Shown: one piece after another, positions 1-7,257 of the stretch | How the letters are laid out: the number at the start of each line of letters is the position of its first letter | How positions within the stretch are numbered: the stretch's first letter is position 1 | From: Candidatus Enterococcus wittei | GTDB lineage: Bacteria > Bacillota > Bacilli > Lactobacillales > Enterococcaceae | Direction: 5' to 3' | DNA length: 64,000 nt | Assembly: GCF_002140175.1 (NCBI RefSeq) | Contig: NZ_NGMO01000001.1 | Coordinates: 478,600 to 542,599, forward strand | Translations under genes and position numbers: made by a program | Notes under the pieces: generated by a model | Database searches by the model: none | What the model was told of the DNA's origin: nothing | Seen by the model: the letters and a program-made list of their open reading frames with translations, nothing else

Positions 1-66
1 GTATTTTATTTGTGTGACAGTATTTCACTTACTTTCTTATTTATACCTTTTTCTCACATATATTTC
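1..66. repeat. 66-bp direct duplication, copy 1
   Basis: Bases 1-66 are identical to 1861-1926, where the stretch is the upstream region of the 1482-1832 gene. Identity stops at the base where the second copy runs into an adapter end (1926-1944). It could extend left of the window. The likeliest cause is an assembly path that used the same genomic sequence twice around an untrimmed library adapter, not a biological repeat. Confidence 0.8.
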
Positions 67-356
67 CCTCCAAATAGGACTTTCGGTAATCATATTTTCC
101 GTTTTCGTTGAAAGATTAATCCTTTCCATATAAATAGAATCAATAAATTCCTGCGTTTTATTTATATAAGAACTTAATCTTCTCACTAGCTTCTCAACCT
201 GAATCGTCATCACGGACAATTTTTACGTTTCTACTGACGATTTGAAGAATAAGATTCCTAGAGTTTAAGGCTATGGAAACTTATATTGAGATACTGTAGC
301 CACCCACCAAATATATGTAAGTAATCTTTTTAAAATGTAAGAGAATAGGCCTGTAT

Positions 357-394
357 CTGTCTCTTATACACATCTAGATGTGTATAAGAGACAG
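357..394. other. Nextera mate-pair junction adapter (sequencing artefact)
   Basis: The sequence CTGTCTCTTATACACATCT (357-375) is followed directly by its exact reverse complement (376-394), giving a perfect 38-bp palindrome. This is the Tn5 hyperactive mosaic end doubled head to head, which is the circularisation junction of Nextera mate-pair libraries. It is not a native transposon: there is no transposase and no insertion sequence around it. Sequence left of 357 and right of 394 should be treated as the two ends of one circularised fragment, so they are probably kilobases apart in the real genome. Confidence 0.97.
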
Positions 395-454
395 TTTTTG
401 TAGTTGTGGACCCATTAGAGATTATTGTGTGACTATACTTTGCGAATATTGTTT

Positions 455-511
455 GAACAAAAAAACAAAAAGCCTGCTAGAGAACAGATGGTTCGCTGTC
501 TTCTAGCGGGC
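455..511 (-). terminator. intrinsic terminator after the LPQTG ORF
   Basis: Arms at 472-481 (GCCTGCTAGA) and 502-511 (TCTAGCGGGC) can pair with one weak position, and the interior can pair further (ACAG with CTGT). Read on the minus strand the hairpin is followed by a T-rich run (471-455). The hairpin overlaps the stop codon region of the LPQTG ORF ending at 503, which supports that small ORF being the real 3' end of a minus-strand gene. Confidence 0.7.
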
Positions 512-697
512 AATTGGCTTATTTAAAAGTTCTTCACTTTGTTTTTTGAATTTCTTTCTCGATACCAAAGCAACTAAAGTGATTAATTCCACACCAAGCA
601 AAATCAGCAAGCTATTTTGTTTGGTTCCTGTTTGTGGTAATTTTTTCACTATTGGATCTATCCAATCTTTCATCTTCGTTACTTTGTTCTTTTTCAT
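503..697 (-). CDS. Small LPQTG sortase-anchored protein or remnant of a longer surface protein
   Basis: The 64-residue product carries a complete C-terminal sortase signal: LPQTG (residues 22-26), a hydrophobic stretch (about 30-45) and a positively charged tail beginning RKKFKKQ. There is no N-terminal signal peptide, so as read it could not be exported, and no good ribosome binding site precedes the ATG. In another minus-strand frame just upstream (about 650-715) the DNA reads an acidic stretch (SILDEKEQSNEDERLD) of the kind often found before an LPXTG. This suggests a frameshift and that the ORF is the tail of a decayed or misassembled surface protein. A terminator directly follows. It lies inside the adapter-damaged region, so its upstream context is not reliable. 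Confidence 0.5.
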   Translation of the reverse strand: MKKNKVTKMKDWIDPIVKKLPQTGTKQNSLLILLGVELITLVALVSRKKFKKQSEELLNKPIAR

Positions 698-1131
698 CTA
701 AAATACTAAAGGGATCAAACCTTGATATTGCTATTTTTAGGGATGTAAAACTTTTTTCTTAAAGATATCTATTCCTAACTTAAGTTTCTTTAAGAGAAAC
801 TGTTTTTTTATTTCTTCGCTTTTATAAAGTTTTATTTAGTTTATCAGCCACGTCAGAAAGAAAGCCTTCAACAGTTTCAAAAAAATCTCCCTTGCAAGAA
901 TTGAGTGAGGATACGAAGAAGCAAATTAGATTAATCATTATTGTAGGTAGGCATTCATTGCCGATTTTTTATAAGGATATAAAAAATATCTCGTTACACT
1001 CTACTAATAGCTCCAAAGAATACTTCTTGTTTCACTTCTATTTTTGACGAAAAGTTAGAAACAAGTATTGAAAAATCCACTGAATTTGTCTAAATAAAAG
1101 AACCTATTACTGGCCTAATAGATTCTTTTTT
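698..1131. other. 434-bp stretch without a convincing gene
   Basis: The stretch is AT-rich with many stops in all frames. The part next to 697 may be decayed coding sequence of the LPQTG protein, since one frame stays open for roughly 45 codons from about 770 to 650 before a stop. Nothing else was recognised. Confidence 0.4.
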
Positions 1132-1488
1132 TCAAATCACTTTGGAACTCACTGCAGTAGAAATGCTAGCCACTATTATTCCTATACTAAATAAAACGAA
1201 CAAAATTACTCCTTGTATATCCATAAAATTTGCTCCTATAAGCAAAAGAAATAAACCAAATAAAAGGATATAAAATATTAGATAAATTAAAAACTTCTTG
1301 ATATGACTCAAATTTTTCATTGGAACCACAACACCTATGAAGACTGGTAATTGCATCAATGAAAAGATGAATAAAATCGTGACTAGGCTTATGAATTCTC
1401 TATCATTCCAATAGGATCCAATCGAAACGAACAAAAGTCCCATAAAATAGCTGGCATACCAACATTTAAATCTCTGAGAAATCAACAT
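1132..1488 (-). CDS. Small membrane protein of unknown function
   Basis: The 118-residue product is very hydrophobic and has about four predicted membrane segments (roughly residues 12-25, 33-57, 65-84 and 91-112), with a short basic loop around HIKKF. I do not recognise a family. Its ATG lies inside the end of the upstream gene 1482-1832 (the bases ATGTTGA contain both this start and the upstream TGA stop), so the two are probably translationally coupled and act together. Paired genes for a short exported peptide and a polytopic protein can belong to bacteriocin, immunity or envelope functions, but nothing here decides that. Both genes lie within adapter-damaged sequence. Confidence 0.55.
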   Translation of the reverse strand: MLISQRFKCWYASYFMGLLFVSIGSYWNDREFISLVTILFIFSLMQLPVFIGVVVPMKNLSHIKKFLIYLIFYILLFGLFLLLIGANFMDIQGVILFVLFSIGIIVASISTAVSSKVI

Positions 1489-1832
1489 ATCTGTAAAGCT
1501 TCTTGTTTTGCATAATAACAGACAATTTCTTTATTTGCTACTTCTTTTTGTCCACTAATCCTTTTACTTTCATCAAAATTTATTCCTTGTAAAGCTGATT
1601 CAGCAAATTGAGCTTTTAGATTATTGTTTTCATTTATTACACTTATATGTTTCAAGTTTGTTGATTGTTTTAACACATAGGAATCAATAGCTAGAGTGAT
1701 TAGTTCATCTTCTGATAAAGTTTTTTGTTCTTGCACCATGGCAATGGATGAACGTAAAGGAACAATCAAACTAGTAAGAGTAATTGTTGTAGTAAAGCTT
1801 TTTAATAATTTTTCTTTTGATTTCTGTAGCAT
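1482..1832 (-). CDS. Exported or membrane-anchored protein of unknown function
   Basis: The 116-residue product starts at an ATG preceded by an excellent AAGGAGGA site. The N-terminus is basic (MLQKSKEKLLK), followed by a hydrophobic stretch (about 14-32), which looks like a signal sequence or anchor. The remainder is polar and predicted largely helical, with no recognised domain; Cys residues occur near the end (IVCYY and the terminal QIC). It overlaps the next gene (1132-1488) by seven bases, indicating an operon. A possible -10 element (TATACT) lies near 1850-1855. The promoter region is the segment duplicated at 1-66. Confidence 0.6.
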   Translation of the reverse strand: MLQKSKEKLLKSFTTTITLTSLIVPLRSSIAMVQEQKTLSEDELITLAIDSYVLKQSTNLKHISVINENNNLKAQFAESALQGINFDESKRISGQKEVANKEIVCYYAKQEALQIC

Positions 1833-1860
1833 AAGTCCTCCTTCTTTTTTATAGTATAGA

Positions 1861-1926
1861 GTATTTTATTTGTGTGACAGTATTTCACTTACTTTCTTAT
1901 TTATACCTTTTTCTCACATATATTTC
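1861..1926. repeat. 66-bp direct duplication, copy 2
   Basis: Identical to 1-66. It is the upstream region of the 1482-1832 operon and is cut at its far end by an adapter sequence at 1926. The true continuation of this promoter region may be the sequence found after copy 1, at 67-356. Confidence 0.8.
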
Positions 1927-2527
1927 TGTCTCTTATACACATCTCATCTACTTCGATCGCTCCATAAAGGCCTATTCTTTGTTCATGGTTTTGATTCGCC
2001 TTAAACTTATACAATTGAAGCGTGATCTCATCTGATTTTTTTCCGCCATCTAAATAATAACCGGCATAATTATCTACGTCTTCTAAATCAAAAATCACCA
2101 TCACTTTTTTGTTTCGCAAAGAAATTTCTTTGAACTCCTCTTTGTTGAATAGTACGATATTATTATCATTTATATTTTCTGTTTTAACAAAAGCTATATC
2201 CAGCTGCTTCGATGTAAATACAAAAAACAATGTGTAAAGCATGATCACTAGCAGAAAAGCCAAAATAAAAATCGTATTTTTCAATCGCCTTTTTTTAGAT
2301 TTATCTGACTGTACTGCCTCTTCGATGACTTTTGTTTCTGAAAGCAAGTCATCTAATGATACATGTAAAATATTTGCTAATTCGATCAGAGTATGGATAT
2401 CAGGGTAGTTTCTTCCGATCTCCCAATTAGAGATTGCTGAGCGACTCACATTTAATTCTTTTGCTAATGCTTCTTGTGTAATTCCTAATGCCGTTCTTCT
2501 TTCCTTTAATATTTTACCAAAATCCAT
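1901..2527 (-). CDS. Xre-family regulator with membrane segment; 3' end replaced by adapter
   Basis: The start at 2527 has a strong AAGGAGGTG site. Residues 1-65 form a classic Cro/CI helix-turn-helix (KERRTALGITQEALAKEL, then SRSAISNWEIGRNYPD). A short linker rich in Lys/Arg follows, one membrane helix (about residues 85-106) and an extracytoplasmic part of about 85 residues. This is the layout of membrane-tethered Xre regulators that sense an envelope signal. The real protein is readable only to the Asp before the adapter (about residue 194, base 1945). The tail MCIRDRNICEKKV is artificial, so the true C-terminus is missing. It is divergent from the secreted protein at 2735, with a palindrome between them, so it may control that gene and itself. 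Confidence 0.8.
   Translation of the reverse strand: MDFGKILKERRTALGITQEALAKELNVSRSAISNWEIGRNYPDIHTLIELANILHVSLDDLLSETKVIEEAVQSDKSKKRRLKNTIFILAFLLVIMLYTLFFVFTSKQLDIAFVKTENINDNNIVLFNKEEFKEISLRNKKVMVIFDLEDVDNYAGYYLDGGKKSDEITLQLYKFKANQNHEQRIGLYGAIEVDEMCIRDRNICEKKV
1926..1944. other. Single Nextera/Tn5 mosaic end (sequencing artefact)
   Basis: CTGTCTCTTATACACATCT occurs once here, exactly at the end of the 66-bp duplication. It joins that segment to the 3' part of an Xre regulator gene. Translated on the minus strand it yields the peptide MCIRDR, the familiar signature of adapter read-through in protein databases. Sequence on either side is therefore not demonstrated to be contiguous in the genome. 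Confidence 0.96.
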
Positions 2528-2684
2528 TTTTTCACCTCCTTCTTTTATTTCATTAAACCATTTAATAGAATAACTTGGTAGTCAGTTTCACAAACAAAAA
2601 AATAGAACTAACGAAATTCTCGTCACAATTTGTGACATCCACGAAAATAAGCAATTTAACGTTGGAAAAAGGGGTATAAATAAA

Positions 2685-2709
2685 GTAAACTTTACAAGTA
2701 AACGTTTAC
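2685..2709. promoter_or_regulatory. Operator-like palindromes between the Xre regulator and the secreted protein gene
   Basis: A perfect 12-bp palindrome GTAAACGTTTAC (2698-2709) is preceded two bases away by a near-palindrome GTAAACTTTAC (2685-2695), so the half-site GTAAA recurs at regular spacing. It sits 25 bases before the start of the gene at 2735. A further GTTTAC occurs near 3252, upstream of the VOC gene. The arrangement suits a regulator binding site, with the neighbouring Xre protein the simplest candidate. The CG-centred palindrome also loosely resembles a catabolite (cre) site. Confidence 0.45.
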
Positions 2710-2734
2710 TAAAAAATAACAAGAAGGTGTTCTC

Positions 2735-3202
2735 ATGAAAAAATTATTTTTAAGTTGTCTTTCTCTATTATTTTTCTTCTCATTGCTTCCGTTTTCTAGT
2801 GTCTACGCCAATGAACAATCGATTGATTCTTTTCCTACTGATAATTATTTGCAAAATGTGACCCCTGCTAGTTCCAAAGGCGTCAATCGTCCAACTGATA
2901 ATTGGAATGTCGCTACATTAGGAAAATGTTCGATGTCTGGTAATTACGGTAGCGGTGCTTATCTTTATTCTAATTATAATTTTTTAGGAAAAAAAACGTA
3001 CAATTATTTCTTTCAAAATCAAGAATCAGGGACTTTAGAGGTTAACATGAGACATTCAGTTACTCATACCATCTTAAAATCACATCGTATTCCTACTGAT
3101 GGAATGATTGCAAGTTCTCTAACAATGACAGATACTGGTTCAAGATTTTACTATGAATTTCATGGCACTTCAGACTTCAAGTTCACAGGATATGTTCAGT
3201 AA
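2735..3202 (+). CDS. Secreted protein of unknown function
   Basis: The 155-residue product has a clear signal peptide: MKKLFLSCLSLL, a hydrophobic core to about residue 22, and cleavage probably after VYA (residue 25). The mature part is rich in Tyr, Asn and Ser, with no lipobox, anchor or repeat, and appears beta-rich (for example YGSGAYLYSNYNFLG). One Cys remains (KCSMSG), so no disulfide is expected within the chain. I do not recognise a family. The site AGAAGGTG precedes the ATG. The position opposite a membrane-tethered Xre regulator, with palindromes in the promoter, suggests a regulated secreted factor. Confidence 0.75.
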   Translation: MKKLFLSCLSLLFFFSLLPFSSVYANEQSIDSFPTDNYLQNVTPASSKGVNRPTDNWNVATLGKCSMSGNYGSGAYLYSNYNFLGKKTYNYFFQNQESGTLEVNMRHSVTHTILKSHRIPTDGMIASSLTMTDTGSRFYYEFHGTSDFKFTGYVQ

Positions 3203-3299
3203 AGAATAAGCTGATTCATTAAAAATCTTGGCAAACAAATACTTTGACAGCGTTTACTTATTGAGGCATGATAAAGGAAATTGAAAGGAGATGTAACAA

Positions 3300-3698
3300 A
3301 TGAACACTATGGTTTTTGTTAATTTTCCTGTTGCTGATATAAGTAAATCTGTTGAATTTTATAGTGCATTAGGTTTTAAAAAAAATGAAGAATTTTCAAA
3401 TGAATCGGCGAGTTCTATGGTGTGGGACGATACTTTTTGGATCATGCTATTGTCTCATGAATTCTATAAAAAATTTTTAAAGGATAAAGAAATCGCGGAT
3501 ACCCATAAAACAAGTGGAGCCTTGATTTCCATGAGTCTAGCTAGTGCCGAAGAAGTGAAACGATTTGCTGAAACTGCAAAAGAAAACGGTGGCAGCTATC
3601 ATGAAGTAGATCTAGGTATCCCTGAAGAAGAGATGTTTTCTCTCGAAGTACAAGATCTTGATGGAAACACACTAGAGCCTGTTTGGATGAAAATGTAA
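3300..3698 (+). CDS. VOC (glyoxalase/bleomycin-resistance fold) family protein
   Basis: The 132-residue protein has the usual length and pattern of a single VOC subunit made of two beta-alpha-beta-beta-beta halves. It starts with VNFPVADISKSVEFYSALGF and ends with the typical second-half segment VQDLDGNTLEPVWMK, in which the Glu is a usual metal ligand. The family includes lyases, dioxygenases and antibiotic-binding proteins. Enterococcal members of this type are mostly uncharacterised, so no substrate is assigned. The start is supported by AAGGAGATG upstream. It stands alone on the plus strand and is followed by a terminator hairpin at 3711-3765. Confidence 0.8.
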   Translation: MNTMVFVNFPVADISKSVEFYSALGFKKNEEFSNESASSMVWDDTFWIMLLSHEFYKKFLKDKEIADTHKTSGALISMSLASAEEVKRFAETAKENGGSYHEVDLGIPEEEMFSLEVQDLDGNTLEPVWMKM

Positions 3699-3710
3699 TT
3701 TAAAAGAAAA

Positions 3711-3765
3711 TAAAACCGAGGAAAAGTATCAGCTGTTAAAAGCTCATATTCTTCTTCGGTTTTAT
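3711..3765. terminator. Terminator hairpin after the VOC gene
   Basis: Arms TAAAACCGAGGAA (3711-3723) and TTCTTCGGTTTTA (3753-3764) pair with one G-T position and end in A/T-rich tracts on both sides. It lies 13 bases after the VOC stop codon. Confidence 0.65.
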
Positions 3766-3919
3766 GATATTGGAATGCCTGAGTCGCTATTTAATTTTCA
3801 GAAATGACTAAATCGTCAAGTAGTCTGCAAAACAATTAAAAAGCTAGTGACAAATAGGATCGATGTTCAATCATGGAAAATCACTGATTTTCTTCTCAAT
3901 AAGCTATCAGCTATAGTCG

Positions 3920-4468
3920 TTAACTTATCCATTTGATTTGGTCAAATGGATAGTAAACAAATCTTGCTTTTCCTAAGATAGCATCCCTTGGAATGGTACC
4001 AAATGAACGGCTATCTTTTGAGATACGCCGATTATCACCTAGGACAAAATAACTATCTGCTGGCAATTTTGAATCACCAGTTAATTCCTCTAATGTAAAA
4101 TCTGTCGTATATGGCGCACTTTTATGATCTGAACGAATATTCCTTTTTAAATAGGGCTCCATGACCTGTTTTCCATCAACTGTTAATTGATCATTTTCAT
4201 AACTGACTGCCTCTCCCGGTAACCCAATCACTCGCTTGATGTAAATAGTTCCATCTGTTAATTGAAAAACGACTACATCAAAACGCTTGATTGTAGAAAA
4301 CTTCTCCATCACTACCATGTCACCTTGACTCAACACATTCTCCATGGAATTACCTTCAACTGGCACGGGAATAAGTAAAAATCCTCTTAAAATGAATGCA
4401 ATAACAATTGAACAAATTAAAAATTTAATCATCAACCAGAAACGGTCAATATAACGTTGTTTTTTCAT
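3920..4468 (-). CDS. lepB: Type I signal peptidase
   Basis: This is the membrane-bound serine protease that removes signal peptides from Sec-exported proteins on the outer face of the membrane. The 182-residue protein has a single N-terminal membrane helix (about 12-33), then the catalytic Ser in GNSME (Ser41). The general-base Lys is in IKRVIGLPGE (Lys78), and the family box GDNRRISKDSR follows near residue 145. Length and one-helix topology match Gram-positive SipS-type enzymes. The ATG at 4468 is chosen over a TTG one codon earlier; the ribosome binding site is weak for both. Enterococci carry several such enzymes, so the exact paralogue is not assigned. Confidence 0.9.
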   Translation of the reverse strand: MKKQRYIDRFWLMIKFLICSIVIAFILRGFLLIPVPVEGNSMENVLSQGDMVVMEKFSTIKRFDVVVFQLTDGTIYIKRVIGLPGEAVSYENDQLTVDGKQVMEPYLKRNIRSDHKSAPYTTDFTLEELTGDSKLPADSYFVLGDNRRISKDSRSFGTIPRDAILGKARFVYYPFDQIKWIS

Positions 4469-4697
4469 CAAGGCCCATCAATCCATCCCTCATAAAATCA
4501 TCATCTTTATTTCCATTATAGAGAAAAATAAGAAAAAAAGCGAATAGAGAAGAACAAAGAATGAACACCATTTTTTCTTCCATAAATAAAATTAGACATC
4601 TACGTATTATTTACGAACTCTGGCGAAATGCTTGCTAATCGTCCAACAAACTATCTATCTTATCAAATCTATAAATGTGATTGCTGGTTTATCCACT

Positions 4698-4913
4698 TCA
4701 TTGATTATTCTCTAAATACTGCTCCCAAGCATTGTCAAAAATATCCATAGAAGGCAGGTAATCGACATTCATTTCTAAATAATCTGAAATTTCTTCATAG
4801 CTAGTACTATGTTTAGGGAACTGAATATCTTTCCCTGCTTCTGTGGCAAAGGATGAAACAGAATCGGATCCTCCACGAAGTGTCATCAAATAGTGATAAA
4901 AACTACGGTACAT
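4698..4913 (-). CDS. YozE family protein (UPF0346)
   Basis: A 71-residue acidic protein starting [14 protein letters not shown], with the conserved YozE_SAM-like pattern (FPKHSTSYEEISDYLE, then DNAWEQYL near the end). The fold is a small SAM-like helical bundle; its function is unknown. Its ATG overlaps the TGA stop of msrA (bases TGATG), with a GGAGG site just upstream inside msrA, so the two are translationally coupled. This start is preferred to an in-frame start five codons upstream. The msrA-yozE pairing suggests a common expression program but not a known shared task. Confidence 0.85.
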   Translation of the reverse strand: MYRSFYHYLMTLRGGSDSVSSFATEAGKDIQFPKHSTSYEEISDYLEMNVDYLPSMDIFDNAWEQYLENNQ

Positions 4914-5428
4914 CACTTCGCCTCCCAATTATCAGCAATAAAAACCGCTCTTCGTGCATGATTCCGATCGAAATTCTCAGGATTTTTTTTGTAATATTCT
5001 TGATGTTCCTCTTCTGCGAGATAAAACGTTTTGGCTGGCTCGATCGTTGTTACGATTGGTTGAGTAAATCGACCACTCTCTGCTAAGCGTCGTTTACTCT
5101 TTTCCGCTAACACACGTTGATTTTCTGTTGTATAGAAGATTACAGGGCGGTAGTTATCCCCTCGATCTTCAAATTGTCCAAATGCATCTGTAGGATCCGT
5201 TTGTTGCCAATAAAGTTCTAGTAACTCTTCATATGAGATTAGACTAGGATCATAGATGATCTCCACTGCTTCTGTATGTCCTGTTGTCTTTGTTTTAACT
5301 TGTTCATAGGTTGGATGAGCCACATGGCCTCCTGTATAGCCAGACATGATCGTGTGGATCCCTGGTAATGTATCAAAAGGCTGAATCATACACCAAAAAC
5401 AGCCTCCAGCAAAAATTGCACGTTCCAT
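4913..5428 (-). CDS. msrA: Peptide methionine sulfoxide reductase A
   Basis: MsrA reduces the S-epimer of methionine sulfoxide in proteins, repairing oxidative damage in the cytoplasm with thioredoxin as reductant. The 171-residue protein begins [13 protein letters not shown], with the catalytic Cys10 in GCFWC, and contains the substrate-site segment GYTGGH. It ends with the family's [11 protein letters not shown] motif. The ATG at 5428 is preceded by a perfect AAGGAGGA site; an upstream in-frame start is therefore rejected. It overlaps yozE by one base and lies 34 bases after ypmS. Confidence 0.95.
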   Translation of the reverse strand: MERAIFAGGCFWCMIQPFDTLPGIHTIMSGYTGGHVAHPTYEQVKTKTTGHTEAVEIIYDPSLISYEELLELYWQQTDPTDAFGQFEDRGDNYRPVIFYTTENQRVLAEKSKRRLAESGRFTQPIVTTIEPAKTFYLAEEEHQEYYKKNPENFDRNHARRAVFIADNWEAK

Positions 5429-5462
5429 AAATATTCCTCCTTGCAATGTTCATTAATACCGT

Positions 5463-6131
5463 TTAAGTGGTTCCCGAATCCTTCGTAGTTTTGTTCGTTG
5501 AATCAGTGGTAGAGGAATCTTGTGGTAAGTAGATACTAAAACGAATATCATCATTGACTAAATCAATTTTATTCGCTTTGATGTACATGCCATTTTGCAT
5601 GCGGAATTGATCCAAACGTAACATGATCGTCAAGTCATCTGTATTGATCTCGATCCAATCTGGTAATTTGTAATTTCGTTTAATCATATTCATCACATCT
5701 TTGATAGGCAAACTCAATGTGCCAATCGATAAGCTTTTTGCTTTTAATTGGACATTTCCATTTTCCATCACATAAGGATCAAAATATAAATAAAAATCAA
5801 TAGGAAATCCTAAAACTTCAAATGTCCCATTTAACATCGCTTCATTTTCTAAGTAGAACTTATATTTGATGTCTTGGTCTTTTTGTAAATCAGTTAAAAA
5901 GAAACTGATCATTTGATTGACTTTTTCTTTATTCGTATTGATGGTCAAAACCGGTTCCCCTTGTCTTTCAGTAATCGGCGGCACCTCTGGAAGATTTGGT
6001 TCTCGGTTGGCGAATATCCGACTACCTAAAAACACGGAAACACCTACCATAAGACCTAGAAGGATCAAAAAAGCATACTTCCAAAAATTTATTTTTTTTC
6101 GTGTATTATCCTTTGAGCTACGCTGCTCCAT
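5463..6131 (-). CDS. ypmS: YpmS family membrane-anchored protein (DUF2140)
   Basis: The 222-residue product has a short basic cytoplasmic N-terminus, one membrane helix (about 18-38), a proline-rich spacer (NLPEVPPITERQGEP) and a beta-rich extracytoplasmic domain of about 155 residues. It ends in a Ser/Thr-rich tail. This matches the YpmS/DUF2140 family, which is routinely found next to the SGNH hydrolase YpmR. The family's function is not established. The GGAGG site before the ATG is strong, and the gene starts two bases after the stop of the upstream hydrolase gene, so they are one operon. Confidence 0.85.
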   Translation of the reverse strand: MEQRSSKDNTRKKINFWKYAFLILLGLMVGVSVFLGSRIFANREPNLPEVPPITERQGEPVLTINTNKEKVNQMISFFLTDLQKDQDIKYKFYLENEAMLNGTFEVLGFPIDFYLYFDPYVMENGNVQLKAKSLSIGTLSLPIKDVMNMIKRNYKLPDWIEINTDDLTIMLRLDQFRMQNGMYIKANKIDLVNDDIRFSIYLPQDSSTTDSTNKTTKDSGTT

Positions 6132-6133
6132 CT

Positions 6134-7021
6134 TTAATTCTCCTCCTTAATTAACCATTTTTCTTGGGTTTCGATCAGTTGATCACGAACTGCATTGGCC
6201 ATCAGTTGATACCCGAGATTATTCGGGTGAAAATGGTCTTCTTCATATAAAACATTATTTTTTGTTCCACTAGAAGAACTACTAGTATTCGTTTGATCTG
6301 TACCAGCGGTTATCCCTACTTCTTGGTTCAGTCCTTGATATAATAAATCGTTGATTGGGATAAAGTAGCAGTTATCTTCTCTGTCGACAACTGTTTGTGT
6401 TCCTTCATTCCAATTATCAACGATGGTTTGCATATCGGTAATTTCTGGAAAGTTCAAATAAAAAGGATTATAAATACCTAAAATATAGATAGGTACATGC
6501 TGATTCAGAGAACGAATTTCTTCGATAAGTGAAGTTACATTTTTTTGATAATTTTTGATTGGTTTATCAAATGAACGAATACTGATTCCAAACAAATTAT
6601 TTTGAATCACTTTCATCAAATCATTTCCACCCACTGTCAATGTTATAACATCAGCAGATGCAATATTTTTTTTGATTTCTTCATTTTTTTTCACTCGTTT
6701 TAAAATTTGATCGCTTCGTTCACCATTTACACCATAGTTTTCGATTTCAACAGCTGTCAAATCATATCTGTCTTTCAGATCATTGGCGACTAACGGCACA
6801 AAACCACCTTGTTTTGTCTGGTCTCCAACCCCTTCTGTCAAGGAGTCACCAATCGCCACATAATGTAACTTTTCTTTTTGATTTGTCTCTTTTTGGGTAG
6901 ATACCGTTGGTTTTAATAATGGTTCTGCTTTAGGGATCATGAAAGTTAGCCCTCCATAAACCAAAATCGCTATTACTAATGGGAACAAAACGAGATACCA
7001 CTGTCGCTTTGCTAATTTCAT
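6134..7021 (-). CDS. ypmR: SGNH/GDSL hydrolase, YpmR-like, membrane-anchored
   Basis: A serine esterase/lipase of the SGNH fold acting outside the membrane. The 295-residue protein has an N-terminal hydrophobic anchor (about 9-27), then block I GDSLTEG (nucleophile Ser), block III GGNDLM (oxyanion Asn), and block V DHFHPN with the catalytic Asp and His. A Ser/Thr-rich insertion precedes block V (TSSSSSGTK). The start at 7021 is supported by CGAGGTGAAACA upstream and is preferred to an in-frame start six codons earlier. Tight coupling with ypmS suggests they act together at the cell surface. The natural ester substrate is unknown. Confidence 0.88.
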   Translation of the reverse strand: MKLAKRQWYLVLFPLVIAILVYGGLTFMIPKAEPLLKPTVSTQKETNQKEKLHYVAIGDSLTEGVGDQTKQGGFVPLVANDLKDRYDLTAVEIENYGVNGERSDQILKRVKKNEEIKKNIASADVITLTVGGNDLMKVIQNNLFGISIRSFDKPIKNYQKNVTSLIEEIRSLNQHVPIYILGIYNPFYLNFPEITDMQTIVDNWNEGTQTVVDREDNCYFIPINDLLYQGLNQEVGITAGTDQTNTSSSSSGTKNNVLYEEDHFHPNNLGYQLMANAVRDQLIETQEKWLIKEEN

Positions 7022-7257
7022 TGTTTCACCTCGTGTCATTGATTGTTTCTTATCTTAACAAAATTTTGTTCAAAAAAATAGCCTTTTCTAAAAAAAGAAA
7101 GAGACTAAAAATTGTACTATTTATCTTTTTATTTCACTGGATATAAAAAATCCATCTTCAAAAAAGTTCTTTAGCCTTAAGGGAATAACAAATAAATTCA
7201 TCTCATTTATCCATATTCACCTTAAGACACATGAACTCACTTCTTCCAACATGTAAA

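Noticed and set aside
37-219. 60-codon minus-strand ORF
   Set aside because: No ribosome binding site before any start, no recognisable domain, and its 3' part lies in the duplicated artefact-linked segment 1-66.
339-356. Sequence reading KRIGLY just before the junction, resembling QRIGLY of the Xre regulator
   Set aside because: Similarity covers only about 17 bases and the frame is closed by a stop shortly upstream; chance or chimeric origin cannot be told apart.
357-1944. Possible Tn5/IS50 insertion because of mosaic ends
   Set aside because: The ends are the engineered hyperactive mosaic sequence, there is no transposase or resistance gene, and the head-to-head 38-bp form is the library junction.
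2698-2709. Catabolite-responsive element (cre)
   Set aside because: The palindrome has the central CG and A/T flanks but lacks the usual TG...CA outer bases; an operator of the neighbouring Xre regulator is at least as likely.
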